Source: Candidatus Moraniibacteriota bacterium (lineage in GTDB: Bacteria > Patescibacteriota > Minisyncoccia > Moranbacterales > UBA9337). Taken from it: a stretch of 32,127 nucleotides of DNA. A model generated the notes under the pieces. That model was not told where the DNA came from. It made no database searches and saw only the letters and a program-made list of their open reading frames with translations. Positions 12,623 to 21,345 of the stretch are shown one piece after another (positions within the stretch are counted from its first letter, which is position 1; the number at the start of each line of letters is the position of its first letter). The position numbers and the translations under genes are program-made. The stretch is taken from assembly GCA_029865125.1 (NCBI GenBank), contig JAOUHN010000006.1, positions 1 through 32,127 of the forward strand. Direction: 5' to 3'.

Positions 12623-14905
12623 ATGGACATTGTAAGAAAAAAAAGAAAAATACAAAAACAAGTCGAAAAAAAGATTGAGGAAAAAATTGACTATCAAGCT
12701 CCTGTGGTGCGCATGGGAAGAAGTTTTTATTCTGAGGACTTACCTTATTATATCGAAAGTGATTATAGGTCGAGCGAAGAAAGTTTTTTGTATGAAAATC
12801 GTCAGGAAGAGTATATCGATGAAAAATATAAAAAAGTAGAAGAATTTTTAAGCAAAAAGAAAAGTCATGTTAATAACCTAAAATTTAGTCTCAAGGATCT
12901 TTTCTTAGCTCACAAATTTTCAGTGGGATTTGGTTTTCAGCGAGCTTTTCTTGGATTTGCTTTTTTGGGAATAAGCTTGTCATTTATTGTTTTTTCAACC
13001 CTTTTCATTTCAAAGGGATTGCATTTGAAAGAAAAAGTGCTGGGTGTTTCGGATGATGCATATAGCAGCTTGGACAGTGCTATTGAAAACTTGAAGACAC
13101 AAAATTTTTCGAATTCAATCAATGATTTCAGTGAAGCACATAGCATTTTTTCTGATATTTCAAATGACATAGATGAGGTTGGAAACATTGCTACTAAGAT
13201 AAGTTACTATATTCCATATGCATCCAAGCTCTCAAGTGGAAAAAACTTGGCAGATGCAGGAAAAAATCTTTCTTTGGCAGGTCAAAGTTTTAGTTCGATT
13301 GCAAAAACTTTGCAAGAAATTAAAGAAGAAGGTGGAAAAGCAGGCTATGCAGATACTTCAATTTTAGATATTCTAGATTCAATTGATGGTGATCTACAAA
13401 AAGCACAAGAAAGTATTTCAGATGCCACCAGTAGTTTGTCTAAAGTGAAAATTGATGATATCCCAAAAGATAAAAGAGAAGATGTCTTAAAAGTGAAAAA
13501 CAATATTGATGATTTGAATATTTTGTTGGAAGAATTTTCAAAAAATACTAACATACTCGTGGATTTATTTGGAGGAAATGGCCCAAGAAAATATCTTTTC
13601 TTGTTTCAGAATAATAATGAAATGCGAGCCACCGGGGGATTCATTGGAAGTTATGGGCTGATTGATATCTATAATGGAAAAATCAGAAAGTTTTTCATTG
13701 ATGGGATATATAACCCAGATGGACAGTTGATTGATAAGGTTGTTCCTCCGAAACCTATCCAAAAAATCAGTGCTGCATGGAGTTTGCATGACAGTAATTG
13801 GTTTTCGGATTTTCCAACTAGCGCCAGAAAAGCCATTCTTTTTTATGAAAAAACCGGAGGACCAACTGTGGATGGCGTCGTAACGCTCACTCCCGTTGTG
13901 ATGCAAAAGTTGCTGAAAATCACAGGGCCAATACACATGGAAGAATATGACACAGTAATTGACAGTGATAATTTTGTGGAACGAATTCAATTTGAGGTTG
14001 AAGTTGATTATGATCTTGAAGAAAACAATCCAAAGAAAATATTGGCTGATTTGGCTCCATTGGTTTTGGAGAGATTGATCAACTCCAGTGACATGTCAAC
14101 AATTGCAAAAACATTAGCTGTATTTGATGAGTCATTAAGAGAGAAGCATATTTTACTATATTCTAGCAATAATAATCTCGAAGAGGTGATTTCAAAAATG
14201 GGTTGGTCCGGAGAGGTTTTGAATAATTCATTGGATTATTTGAGTGTTATCAACACCAATATTAACGGATATAAAACAGATGGAGTTATTGATGAATCAA
14301 TTCAGCATAAGGCAGATATTTTGAACAATGGGGACATTATTGACACGGTGACAATTACAAGAAAACACAATGGAGGCAATACAGATTATGAATGGTGGAA
14401 TAAGGTTAATGCGGATTATATGCGCGTATATGTTCCTCAGGGTTCACAGCTTCTTTCTGTGACCGGTCAGACAAAAGAACTTAATGAATCTCCTTTAAAT
14501 TATGATGCTCTTAAGTTTGAAAGAGATGCAGATGTTCAGAGAGAGGAAAACGCAATAAAAATTGATGAAAAAACAACTACAAGAATATATGAAGACAGTG
14601 GAAAAACTGTTTTTGCAAACTGGGTTTATGTGAGTCCAAAAGAAGAGGTAGTAGTTGAGTATAAATATTTACTTCCTTTTTCTCTGGAAATTAATAGTGA
14701 CAAAATAGCTGATTCATATTCTTTACTAGCTCAAAAACAATCAGGAAGTATGGGAAGTAGGTTTGTTTCTGAAGTGGAATATCCTTCTTCATGGGGAGTG
14801 GAATGGAAAACTGATAATGATATCGAGGTTGGTGAAAATGCAATAATTTATAAAAATAACTTGGTTATAGACAGATTTTTTGGATTAGTATTTAGAAAAA
14901 AATAG
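12623..14905 (+). CDS. DUF4012 domain membrane protein
   Basis: 760 residues. The N-terminus is a charged cytoplasmic region (about 1-105), then one membrane helix (AFLGFAFLGISLSFIVFSTL, about 110-129). A long outside region follows, first helical and coiled-coil-like (about 140-300). Then comes the DUF4012 core: YLFLFQNNNEMRATGGFIGS (about 326-345), YGLIDIYNGKI, AAWSLHDSNWFSDFP and TGGPTVDGVVTLTPVVMQKLL. The C-terminus is beta-rich. DUF4012 proteins are common beside glycosyltransferases in Patescibacteria and some Gram-positives; their function is not established, though surface polysaccharide assembly is often suggested from context. AGGAG at 12598-12602 is about 20 bases from the ATG, too far to be a good SD. 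Cotranscribed with the glycosyltransferase. Confidence 0.9.
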   Translation: MDIVRKKRKIQKQVEKKIEEKIDYQAPVVRMGRSFYSEDLPYYIESDYRSSEESFLYENRQEEYIDEKYKKVEEFLSKKKSHVNNLKFSLKDLFLAHKFSVGFGFQRAFLGFAFLGISLSFIVFSTLFISKGLHLKEKVLGVSDDAYSSLDSAIENLKTQNFSNSINDFSEAHSIFSDISNDIDEVGNIATKISYYIPYASKLSSGKNLADAGKNLSLAGQSFSSIAKTLQEIKEEGGKAGYADTSILDILDSIDGDLQKAQESISDATSSLSKVKIDDIPKDKREDVLKVKNNIDDLNILLEEFSKNTNILVDLFGGNGPRKYLFLFQNNNEMRATGGFIGSYGLIDIYNGKIRKFFIDGIYNPDGQLIDKVVPPKPIQKISAAWSLHDSNWFSDFPTSARKAILFYEKTGGPTVDGVVTLTPVVMQKLLKITGPIHMEEYDTVIDSDNFVERIQFEVEVDYDLEENNPKKILADLAPLVLERLINSSDMSTIAKTLAVFDESLREKHILLYSSNNNLEEVISKMGWSGEVLNNSLDYLSVINTNINGYKTDGVIDESIQHKADILNNGDIIDTVTITRKHNGGNTDYEWWNKVNADYMRVYVPQGSQLLSVTGQTKELNESPLNYDALKFERDADVQREENAIKIDEKTTTRIYEDSGKTVFANWVYVSPKEEVVVEYKYLLPFSLEINSDKIADSYSLLAQKQSGSMGSRFVSEVEYPSSWGVEWKTDNDIEVGENAIIYKNNLVIDRFFGLVFRKK

Positions 14906-14920
14906 ATTTTTGTTCAAACA

Positions 14921-14947
14921 AAAACCCCGAGTGTTCGGGGTTTTTTT
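14921..14947. terminator. Intrinsic terminator between convergent operons
   Basis: AAAACCCCGA (14921-14930), loop GTGT, TCGGGG and seven Ts (14941-14947). The A-tract on the left lets it serve the minus-strand operon as well. Confidence 0.92.
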
Positions 14948-14954
14948 GCTGCGA

Positions 14955-15344
14955 CTATTCTTTTTTTTCGTCCTGACTTTTCCATTTTTCAACACTTGTT
15001 CCATTCGGATGAAGATCGATTGGAACGACTTCTCCTTTTTCTTTGGTGATGTATCTTTGACAGTTGATGTGATTTTTTGAGGTACAGTATTCATTTGAAA
15101 TTTCAACAAATTCGTCAAAATCCTCGATTTGAAAATTTTTGAAAGCGGGACACTTGCTGATGTTTTTGCACACCGGTTCTTTTGTCTTGAGCATCTTATA
15201 GAAAGGGCAGTTGATATGCCTTTGAGTTCTGCAAAATCCGAGCATGCTGGGAGTGATTTCATGAGGATACACCTCAATATCCCTGATGCATTCTCTAGTA
15301 AAATCAACGAATAAGGGACATTGTGGCTGTTTGTTTTGTTCCAT
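14955..15344 (-). CDS. Cysteine-rich protein with an internal duplication
   Basis: 129 residues, not recognised. Eight cysteines fall in two similar halves: CPLF...C, then FCRTQRHINCPFY (about 37-49), and C...CPAF, then YCTSKNHINCQRY (about 86-98). Each half contains CP-hydrophobic-F and C-x4-HINC-x2-Y, so the protein looks like a tandem duplication of a metal- or Fe-S-binding module with cysteine and histidine ligands. There is no signal peptide or membrane helix, and the tail (about 100-129) is charged. It is the last gene of the minus-strand operon, 13 bp after a GT4 glycosyltransferase, with no SD. Possible roles (redox, zinc-stabilised regulator) cannot be separated from sequence. Confidence 0.72.
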   Translation of the reverse strand: MEQNKQPQCPLFVDFTRECIRDIEVYPHEITPSMLGFCRTQRHINCPFYKMLKTKEPVCKNISKCPAFKNFQIEDFDEFVEISNEYCTSKNHINCQRYITKEKGEVVPIDLHPNGTSVEKWKSQDEKKE

Positions 15345-15357
15345 ATTTTTTTGTTAT

Positions 15358-16491
15358 TTATTTTTTAATAATCTCTTTTGTTATCTCGACATATTTTTTT
15401 GAAATCTTTTCCCAACTGAGATTTTCTTTGACATATTCTCTAGCCTGTTTTCCAAATTGTGCTCGTATCGAATCATTAAGCATAAGCGCAGATATTTTTT
15501 TGGCGTATTGTTCTGCGTTTTTGGATTCAGCTAGAAATCCATTTTTTCCGTTGACAATCGCATCCTTGAGGCCTTCAAGTTCTGATGCCAAAACGACCCT
15601 TTCGCATGAAGCTGCCTCCAGAACAACAAGTCCAAATCCTTCCATGTCACCTTTAACAGTAATGTTAGGTTGAACAAAGAGATCTACTGTATTATATAGA
15701 ATTTTTTTGTCTTCATCACTCACGCCGCTGAACATTTTCACTCTATTTTCTAGGTTGTTTTCCAAAATTGCTCTTTTTATATTTTCTTTGTCCACTCCAT
15801 CTCCAGCAATGAAATAAAAAATATTTTTATCTAATTTTGGCATGACATTAGCAACAAACCATGCCACTCCTTTTCTTTTTGCAAGTCTTCCGAGAGTAAG
15901 AATGACTTTTCTACCTTCGAGATTAATATTGGTAATTCTTTCAAGATCTTTTCTGGAATAATCAGCGATAAATGTATCAGGGTTTACTCCATTTGGAACA
16001 AAAATGAACTTTTCTTCAGGAATTCCCGCCTCAAGTCCAACTTGGATAACAGTATTTCCAACTGCAATAAGTTTGTCTAATTTTGGAATAAAAACTTTTA
16101 CCCAAAGAGTCTGATAAGCCTTCACTAATAATTTTTCAAAATATACATCCAAACTGCTTGAATCATAATTAATATCTAGTCCGTGAACTACTGATAAAAC
16201 AGGTTTGTTTTTATAGAAAATTTTCAAAAACCATCCAACAATGCTAAGGACCCCATCTCCAAGTAAAACAGCATCATATTTTCTGAAAAGAAAAAGAGCT
16301 TTGATTAAGGCATAGGGAGCAAACAGTGGAAGAAATTTTCGTCCTCTGGTGTTGGCAATTGTATACACTTCTGCATGCAGTGGAAGTGACTGAGACAATT
16401 CGTAGTTTTGATTTTCAATTCCCCCAACAACTGGAGGATATGCTCTTGAGATGAAGATGATTCTTGGTTTTTTTTCAGTATCTTTGATCAT
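15358..16491 (-). CDS. Glycosyltransferase family 4
   Basis: 377 residues, GT-B fold. It starts KKPRIIFISRAYPPVVGGIE (about 7-26), the classic GT4 N-terminal strand and glycine loop, then LSVVHGLDINYD near 100. The C-terminal half has KFIFVPNGVNPDTF (about 160-173), VILTLGRLAKRKGVAWFV (about 195-212) and GDMEGFGLVVLEAASCERVV (about 281-300), the donor-binding E-x7-E region. It probably adds a hexose to a lipid-linked or surface glycan. It is in a minus-strand operon with a GT2 enzyme upstream (23-bp gap) and the cysteine-rich gene downstream. No SD. Confidence 0.92.
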   Translation of the reverse strand: MIKDTEKKPRIIFISRAYPPVVGGIENQNYELSQSLPLHAEVYTIANTRGRKFLPLFAPYALIKALFLFRKYDAVLLGDGVLSIVGWFLKIFYKNKPVLSVVHGLDINYDSSSLDVYFEKLLVKAYQTLWVKVFIPKLDKLIAVGNTVIQVGLEAGIPEEKFIFVPNGVNPDTFIADYSRKDLERITNINLEGRKVILTLGRLAKRKGVAWFVANVMPKLDKNIFYFIAGDGVDKENIKRAILENNLENRVKMFSGVSDEDKKILYNTVDLFVQPNITVKGDMEGFGLVVLEAASCERVVLASELEGLKDAIVNGKNGFLAESKNAEQYAKKISALMLNDSIRAQFGKQAREYVKENLSWEKISKKYVEITKEIIKK

Positions 16492-16514
16492 GGTTTTTCT
16501 GTGATTTTATTGAG

Positions 16515-17471
16515 TTATTTTTGTTGTCTATATTTTTCTTTTCTCATGAGATACATTTGATCTTCAGTGAGTCTTCTGTTGTTTTTGATCATGTCTGCAA
16601 TGAGAGAGAATATGATGAATTGCAGTCCAACTAGCAAAAATGTGATAGAAGCTAATAAATAGTTTCTAAATGGAGAAATCTTAAATTCTTGTATGTAAAG
16701 AGCTAGAAATATTCCAAATAACAGGACCGCGATTGAAATCATAATAATTCCAGGCACTCCAAAAAATTTCATTGGACGTACATCTCTAATGGCTTTTAGG
16801 ATGATCTTGGAGCTGTTGTTGACGAATTGAAAAATGCTTTTGACAACTCTTGATTTTCTATCCGCATAATAAGTCACTTTGACAGGAATCCATTGCAACT
16901 TCAGATTTTTCCCAATAGCATCAATGATTGTTTCTTGAGTATAGGTAAACCCTCCTGGAAGATTCAACCGAAGCATCGTTTCTTTGTTGATTGCTCTGAA
17001 ACCGCAAGTCAAATCTTTGATATCAACTTGCATGAACTTTCCAACCATCTTGGCTGCAAATCGATTCAAAAAATCCTTTGCCCAAGGAATGTCTGTTGCT
17101 TTGTGCTTGCCAAATCTGTCTGCAATCACCATATCCTTTTTGTTGTCCAAGATGGGTTTGATCAGAGTTTTGATGTCATTGGGATCAAATTGTCCGTCAG
17201 CATCAATATTAACCATAATGTCAGCTCCGTTTTCCAACGCGGTTTCAACAGCGGTTCTGAAAGTCACTCCAATTCCGCGGTTAATTCCGTGAGAAATCAC
17301 AATATCAGCACCTGCCTCTCGTGAGACCTGAGCGGTTTTGTCAGTTGATCCGTCATCAATAACTTGAACTAGAACTTCGTCAATTCTGTCGAGTTCTCTT
17401 GGAATTCTTTTTATTGTTTGTCCGATTTTTTCTTCTTCATTTAGCGCTGGCAGGTTTACAATTAGTCTCAT
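16515..17471 (-). CDS. Glycosyltransferase family 2 with membrane anchor (DPM1-like)
   Basis: 318 residues. The N-terminal GT-A domain carries LIVNLPALNEEEKIGQTIKR (about 3-22), VIDDGSTDKT (about 37-46), and IMVNIDADGQFDPNDIKTLI (about 85-104) with the DxD-type metal site. ADRFG and DLTCGFRAINKE (about 158-169) are typical of polyprenyl-phosphate sugar transferases such as dolichol-phosphate mannosyltransferase and its bacterial relatives. Two C-terminal membrane helices (about 236-260 and 268-290) anchor it. The likely product is a polyprenyl-phosphate sugar at the cytoplasmic membrane, which links it to the prenyl synthase elsewhere in the window. No SD. Confidence 0.92.
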   Translation of the reverse strand: MRLIVNLPALNEEEKIGQTIKRIPRELDRIDEVLVQVIDDGSTDKTAQVSREAGADIVISHGINRGIGVTFRTAVETALENGADIMVNIDADGQFDPNDIKTLIKPILDNKKDMVIADRFGKHKATDIPWAKDFLNRFAAKMVGKFMQVDIKDLTCGFRAINKETMLRLNLPGGFTYTQETIIDAIGKNLKLQWIPVKVTYYADRKSRVVKSIFQFVNNSSKIILKAIRDVRPMKFFGVPGIIMISIAVLLFGIFLALYIQEFKISPFRNYLLASITFLLVGLQFIIFSLIADMIKNNRRLTEDQMYLMRKEKYRQQK

Positions 17472-17487
17472 AGTATTTAAATTATAT

Positions 17488-17754
17488 TTAATCGTTAATT
17501 GATTTTTTGACTATTAGCTGAGGATTGATGCAGTTAAAATTGCACTTAGCATTATCTATTCCTTGGTGTAGTAATTCCTTTTGACAGTCTTTTAGCTTCT
17601 CTTGGCAATCAGATTTTCTTTCTTGGAAGTAATGGGTGTTTATTTCATATCCAAAATAGTTGAGGACAAAACTTGAGACCACAACAAAACCGACTAACCA
17701 GATGATATTCTTTATCAAGCTAAACATATAAATAAGCTTATTTTTCTCTCTCAT
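17488..17754 (-). CDS. Small single-helix membrane protein, conserved-type hypothetical
   Basis: 88 residues as drawn. A membrane helix (IIWLVGFVVVSSFVLNYF, about 17-34) is followed by a short charged segment with four cysteines (CQEKLKDCQKELLHQGIDNA, then KCNFNC). I recall similar short proteins beside glycosyltransferases in Patescibacteria, but have no name for them. The start is uncertain: a good minus-strand promoter (17785-17757) predicts transcription from about 17750, inside the first codons, which favours the internal Met at 17727 (79 residues, MFSLIKNI). First gene of the four-gene minus-strand operon, 16 bp before the GT2 gene. Confidence 0.7.
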   Translation of the reverse strand: MREKNKLIYMFSLIKNIIWLVGFVVVSSFVLNYFGYEINTHYFQERKSDCQEKLKDCQKELLHQGIDNAKCNFNCINPQLIVKKSIND

Positions 17755-17756
17755 TT

Positions 17757-17785
17757 ATTCTAACTAAAAGTGACATAAAAATCAA
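17757..17785 (-). promoter_or_regulatory. Promoter of the minus-strand envelope operon
   Basis: On the minus strand: TTGATT (17785-17780), 17-bp spacer, TAGAAT (17762-17757). Predicted start near 17750. Confidence 0.65.
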
Positions 17786-17800
17786 TCCATTCTTTTGCCA

Positions 17801-17829
17801 TTGAATATTTGTGAAATATTTGCTAAATT
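17801..17829 (+). promoter_or_regulatory. Promoter of mnmA, probably leaderless
   Basis: TTGAAT (17801-17806), 17-bp spacer ending in TGC, TAAATT (17824-17829). The predicted start coincides with the ATG at 17838, so the message would have no 5' leader. It is divergent from the minus-strand promoter only 16 bp away. Confidence 0.65.
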
Positions 17830-17837
17830 CTAAGTAT

Positions 17838-18872
17838 ATGGAAGCTAAAAAGAAAAAAGTCATACTTGGAATGTCAGGAGGTGTGGATTCTTCTGTTGCG
17901 GCATCTCTTCTTCAAAAGAGTGGTTTTGAAGTTGTGGGAGTTTTTTTGGAATTTTGGAAAACGGACAATTCAAATTTTGATGATGCAAAAAAAGTAGCAG
18001 ATCTTTTGGGAATTACTCTTCACAAAGTAGACGCCAAAGATGAATTCAAGAAAAAAATTGTGGATCACTTTATTTCTGAATATAAGAGTGGAAGAACCCC
18101 AAATCCATGCGTGCTTTGTAATCCAAATATGAAATTCAGGATTCTTTTAAATAAAATGTTTGAGCTAGAAGGAGATTTTGTGGCCACAGGTCATTATGCG
18201 AAAATTCAAGAAGGAAGATTGTTTCAAGCAAAAGACAAAAGAAAAGACCAGAGCTATTTTTTATATGGGCTTGAGAAAAGACAACTTGAAAAAATATTAT
18301 TTCCTTTAGGAGATCATACGAAAGATGAAATCAGGAAAATCGCTCTCGATTTGAATTTGCCAGTGGCGCAAAAGTCAGAATCTCAAGATATTTGTTTTGT
18401 TTTGGGAAAAGACTTCGGTGATTTTTTGAAAAAATATATCAAAAGTGAAGAGGGAGAAATTTTGGATACGCATGAAAAAGTTCTGGGAAAGCACACGGGG
18501 CTTCCTTTTTATACTATCGGACAAAGAAAGGGGATCAACTTGGGAGGGGATGGTCCATATTATGTGGTTGAAAAAAATATTTCAAAAAATGAATTGATTG
18601 TGACAAATGACCCAGAAGATTCAAGATTAACGAAGGACGAAATGATTGTTAGGGAGATAAACTGGATAAACGAAAATCTGAGCTTTCCTTTGAAAAAAGA
18701 GGTGAAAATTCGTTATCAAAGTGACCCGATATGTGCTACAATAGAACCAATTGAGGATAATCTCAAGAAATGTCGCGTGAAATTCGACACTCCTCAGAAA
18801 TTAGTTACCCCAGGGCAATCAGCCGTCTTTTGTGACGGACATGAAGTTTTGGGAGGAGGAATAATTGATTAA
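17838..18872 (+). CDS. mnmA: tRNA-specific 2-thiouridylase MnmA
   Basis: MnmA installs the 2-thio group at wobble U34 of tRNA for Lys, Glu and Gln, using a persulfide and ATP in the cytoplasm. From the ATG at 17838 the protein has 344 residues. Motifs: PP-loop ILGMSGGVDSSVAA (about 9-22), NPCVLCNPNMKF with the catalytic Cys94, GHYAKI, and SQDICFV with the second active-site Cys186. The C-terminal part has FYTIGQRKGINLGG and the beta-barrel end PGQSAVFCDGHEVLGGG. An upstream in-frame ATG at 17811 is rejected because it lies upstream of the predicted transcription start and adds residues before the usual N-terminus. Confidence 0.96.
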   Translation: MEAKKKKVILGMSGGVDSSVAASLLQKSGFEVVGVFLEFWKTDNSNFDDAKKVADLLGITLHKVDAKDEFKKKIVDHFISEYKSGRTPNPCVLCNPNMKFRILLNKMFELEGDFVATGHYAKIQEGRLFQAKDKRKDQSYFLYGLEKRQLEKILFPLGDHTKDEIRKIALDLNLPVAQKSESQDICFVLGKDFGDFLKKYIKSEEGEILDTHEKVLGKHTGLPFYTIGQRKGINLGGDGPYYVVEKNISKNELIVTNDPEDSRLTKDEMIVREINWINENLSFPLKKEVKIRYQSDPICATIEPIEDNLKKCRVKFDTPQKLVTPGQSAVFCDGHEVLGGGIID

Positions 18873-18888
18873 TCTAAAACAAAAAAAT

Positions 18889-19182
18889 ATGGGAATGCAA
18901 ACAACACAAGATGACAAGGCGGACATCAGAAGAAAAATGGATAATGCCAGAAAAGAACTGTTGATGTTGGATTCGGATTTGAGAAAAACATCAAGAGAGG
19001 AGCAAGAAGATGAAAGGGAGTTGAAAAAATTGCAACTCGAAATCAACCAGGCAATGAAAAAGATGCATGATTTGAAGGATGAAATCGAAAAGGAGGAAGA
19101 GAAAATAAGACTCTTGACGCAAGATATTGAGAAAAAGAAAAAAGACCAAATGAATCTAACATCACAATTGAGAAGATCATAA
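18889..19182 (+). CDS. Small coiled-coil protein
   Basis: 97 residues, almost wholly charged and helical: repeated heptad-like patterns through REEQEDERELKKLQLEINQA and KMHDLKDEIEKEEEKIRLLT predict a long coiled coil from about residue 12 to 92. No signal peptide or enzyme motif. The ATG at 18889 is preferred; an in-frame TTG at 18865 overlaps the mnmA stop and has no SD at a useful distance. It lies between mnmA and a second small helical gene, probably in one transcript toward alaS. Function unknown. Confidence 0.65.
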   Translation: MGMQTTQDDKADIRRKMDNARKELLMLDSDLRKTSREEQEDERELKKLQLEINQAMKKMHDLKDEIEKEEEKIRLLTQDIEKKKKDQMNLTSQLRRS

Positions 19183-19202
19183 ACAATTAATAAAATAAAA
19201 AT

Positions 19203-19427
19203 ATGTCAAATCTTAGAGAAAACGTAGAAAATTTTTTGGATAAAAGTGAGAAAGAAGGCTTGCATGACTATCAGAAACGTAATATTGATGCAATTCAAAG
19301 GAGTATCGACAGTGGCAAATTGGAGTCCGGAGATGCGTTTAAGAAAATTATTCTAGAACTTAGGAAAGAAAATATTTGGCTCAAAAGTTCTGAAGAAAGA
19401 GAACTTCAAAAGGAATTAGAATTGTAA
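19203..19427 (+). CDS. Small helical hypothetical protein
   Basis: 74 residues, charged and predicted mostly helical (LRENVENFLDKSEKEGLHDY, then DAFKKIILELRKENIWLKSS). No recognised domain. No SD; 20 bp after the coiled-coil gene and 23 bp before alaS, so it is likely part of the mnmA-alaS transcript. Codon usage and lysine/glutamate richness are like the neighbours, which supports it as a real gene, but product and role are unknown. Confidence 0.6.
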   Translation: MSNLRENVENFLDKSEKEGLHDYQKRNIDAIQRSIDSGKLESGDAFKKIILELRKENIWLKSSEERELQKELEL

Positions 19428-19450
19428 TTAATTAAATTGAAAAATCCAAC

Positions 19451-21316
19451 ATGACTGCACAAGAAATCAGAAGAAAATATTTGGAATTTTTTGAATCAAA
19501 AGGGCACACCATTATTCCCTCTGATTCTTTGATACCTCAAAATGATCCAACCACACTCTTCACGACAGCGGGAATGCATCCGCTTGTGCCATATATTATG
19601 GGTGAGAATCATCCTGGAGGAAAGCGAGTGGCAAATGTTCAAAAGTGTATTCGAACAACGGATATTGAGGAAGTGGGAGACACTACCCATCACACTTTTT
19701 TTGAGATGCTTGGAAATTGGAGTTTTGGAGACTATTTCAAAAAAGAGGCTATTGAGTGGAGCTGGGAATTTCTGACTTCAGATCAATGGTTGGGCTTGGA
19801 CAAAAAAAGAATAGCCGTTTCTGTTTTTGCGGGAGATGAAGACGCTCCTTTTGATAAAGAGGCATTTGATGTTTGGAAAAATTTGGGAATTTCAGAAGAA
19901 CGAATAGCTAAGCTTCCAAAGAAGCAGAATTGGTGGGGTCCAGCAGGACAAACCGGTCCATGTGGTCCAGATACAGAAATATTCTATTGGGTTGGAAATC
20001 CTGACAAGGTTCCAAAAAGCTTCAATGACGATCATGACAATTGGGTGGAAATCTGGAATAATGTTTTCATGCAGTTTGAAAAAAGCAAAGAAGGAAAATA
20101 TGTTCCATTGAAACAAAAAAATGTAGATACGGGAATGGGATTCGAAAGAATTGTTGCAGTCATGTGCGGGATGAGTGACAACTATGAGACGGAGCTTTTC
20201 ATGAATTTGATTAAAAAAATTGAAAGTCTTTCAAGAAAGAGTTATGGGAATCTTGAGAATCACACAAGATCAATGAGAATTATTGCGGATCACATCAAAG
20301 CAGCCGTTTTTATTGTAGGAGATGACAAAGGAATAGCTCCTTCAAATACAGACCAAGGCTATGTGGTGAGGAGATTGATTCGAAGAGCCATTCTTCATGG
20401 AAAAAAAATGGGAATTGAAGAGCAAAATTGGACCAGTCTTTTGGCGCAGGTTGCAATAAATGACTACAAAAATATCTATGAAGAGCTTGAAAGAAATGAA
20501 AAATTTATTTTGAGTGCTATAGAAGATGAAGAGAATAAGTTTATAAAGACACTTGAGAAAGGCCTTAGGGAGCTTGATCGAATTGCTGTTGAAGTGAGTT
20601 TGGATGATAAGGAATTTGCTGAGAAAAAAATTGCTATGTTGCAAAGAGGAATTATTCTCAGAAAATTGACAGGAAAATCAATTTTTGATTTGAGAACCGT
20701 ATATGGTTTTCCGCATGAGATGGTTGAAGAGGTTGCTCAAGAAAGAGAACTTGTGATCCCTCAAAGAGAATGGGATGAGGCCAATAGATTATTTGAGGAT
20801 CATCAAAAGCTTTCAAGAACAGCTAGTGCCGGAAAATTTAAAGGAGGACTTGCTGATGCAGGAGAAGAAACAAGAAAATTGCACACAGCAGCACATTTGA
20901 TGCTCGCAGCGCTTAGAAAGGTTTTGGGTGATCATGTTTCACAAAAAGGGTCCAATATCACAGCAGAAAGACTTCGCTTTGATTTCGCGCATGGAGAAAA
21001 GCTAACTGATGAACAAAAAGAACAAGTGGAAAATTTAGTGAACAATGCGATTGAGAAAAATTTTCCAATTACTGTCACTGAGATGTCAGTAGATGAAGCA
21101 AAAGAAAAGGGTGCTGTTGGAGTTTTTGATTCAAAATATGATGAAAAAGTGAAAGTATATCACATTGGAGACGGTGACGAGACTTTTTCATATGAAATTT
21201 GTGGAGGTCCTCATGTCACAAACACTAAAGAGCTCGGAAAATTTAGAATCAAAAAAGAGCAATCTTCTGGGGCAGGAGTACGAAGAATTAAAGCAGTACT
21301 TGTTGAAGAGAGTTGA
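19451..21316 (+). CDS. alaS: Alanyl-tRNA synthetase lacking the C-Ala domain
   Basis: AlaRS charges tRNA-Ala. This one has 621 residues against about 875 in E. coli. The catalytic core is complete: RRKYLEFFESKGHTIIPSDS, NDPTTLFTTAGMHPLVPYIMG (about residue 35, split here in name only) and NWWGPAGQTGPCGPDTEIFY (about 157-176). The editing domain has HTAAH (478-482) and CGGPH (584-588), the four metal ligands; most AlaRS have CGGTH, so Pro replaces Thr. The protein ends right after the editing domain (GAGVRRIKAVLVEES), so the C-terminal oligomerisation/tRNA-elbow domain is missing. Short AlaRS forms are known in reduced genomes. The stop codon is embedded in a heptamer repeat array, followed by a terminator. 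No SD. Confidence 0.95.
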   Translation: MTAQEIRRKYLEFFESKGHTIIPSDSLIPQNDPTTLFTTAGMHPLVPYIMGENHPGGKRVANVQKCIRTTDIEEVGDTTHHTFFEMLGNWSFGDYFKKEAIEWSWEFLTSDQWLGLDKKRIAVSVFAGDEDAPFDKEAFDVWKNLGISEERIAKLPKKQNWWGPAGQTGPCGPDTEIFYWVGNPDKVPKSFNDDHDNWVEIWNNVFMQFEKSKEGKYVPLKQKNVDTGMGFERIVAVMCGMSDNYETELFMNLIKKIESLSRKSYGNLENHTRSMRIIADHIKAAVFIVGDDKGIAPSNTDQGYVVRRLIRRAILHGKKMGIEEQNWTSLLAQVAINDYKNIYEELERNEKFILSAIEDEENKFIKTLEKGLRELDRIAVEVSLDDKEFAEKKIAMLQRGIILRKLTGKSIFDLRTVYGFPHEMVEEVAQERELVIPQREWDEANRLFEDHQKLSRTASAGKFKGGLADAGEETRKLHTAAHLMLAALRKVLGDHVSQKGSNITAERLRFDFAHGEKLTDEQKEQVENLVNNAIEKNFPITVTEMSVDEAKEKGAVGVFDSKYDEKVKVYHIGDGDETFSYEICGGPHVTNTKELGKFRIKKEQSSGAGVRRIKAVLVEES

Positions 21317-21344
21317 GATTTGAGAAATGAGATTTGAGAAAAAA
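21310..21344. repeat. GANNTGA heptamer array starting at the alaS stop codon
   Basis: Five in-phase 7-mers: GAGTTGA, GATTTGA (twice), GAAATGA and a degenerate GAAAAAA. The first unit contains the alaS stop TGA (21314-21316). Because 7 is not a multiple of 3, the repeated TGA closes all reading frames within about 21 bp. Confidence 0.7.
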
Positions 21345-21345
21345 G

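Noticed and set aside
17811-17837. Upstream in-frame ATG of mnmA
   Set aside because: It lies between the -35 and -10 of the predicted promoter and adds residues absent from the family's usual start.
18865-18888. TTG start for the small coiled-coil gene
   Set aside because: It overlaps the mnmA stop and has no SD; the ATG at 18889 is simpler.
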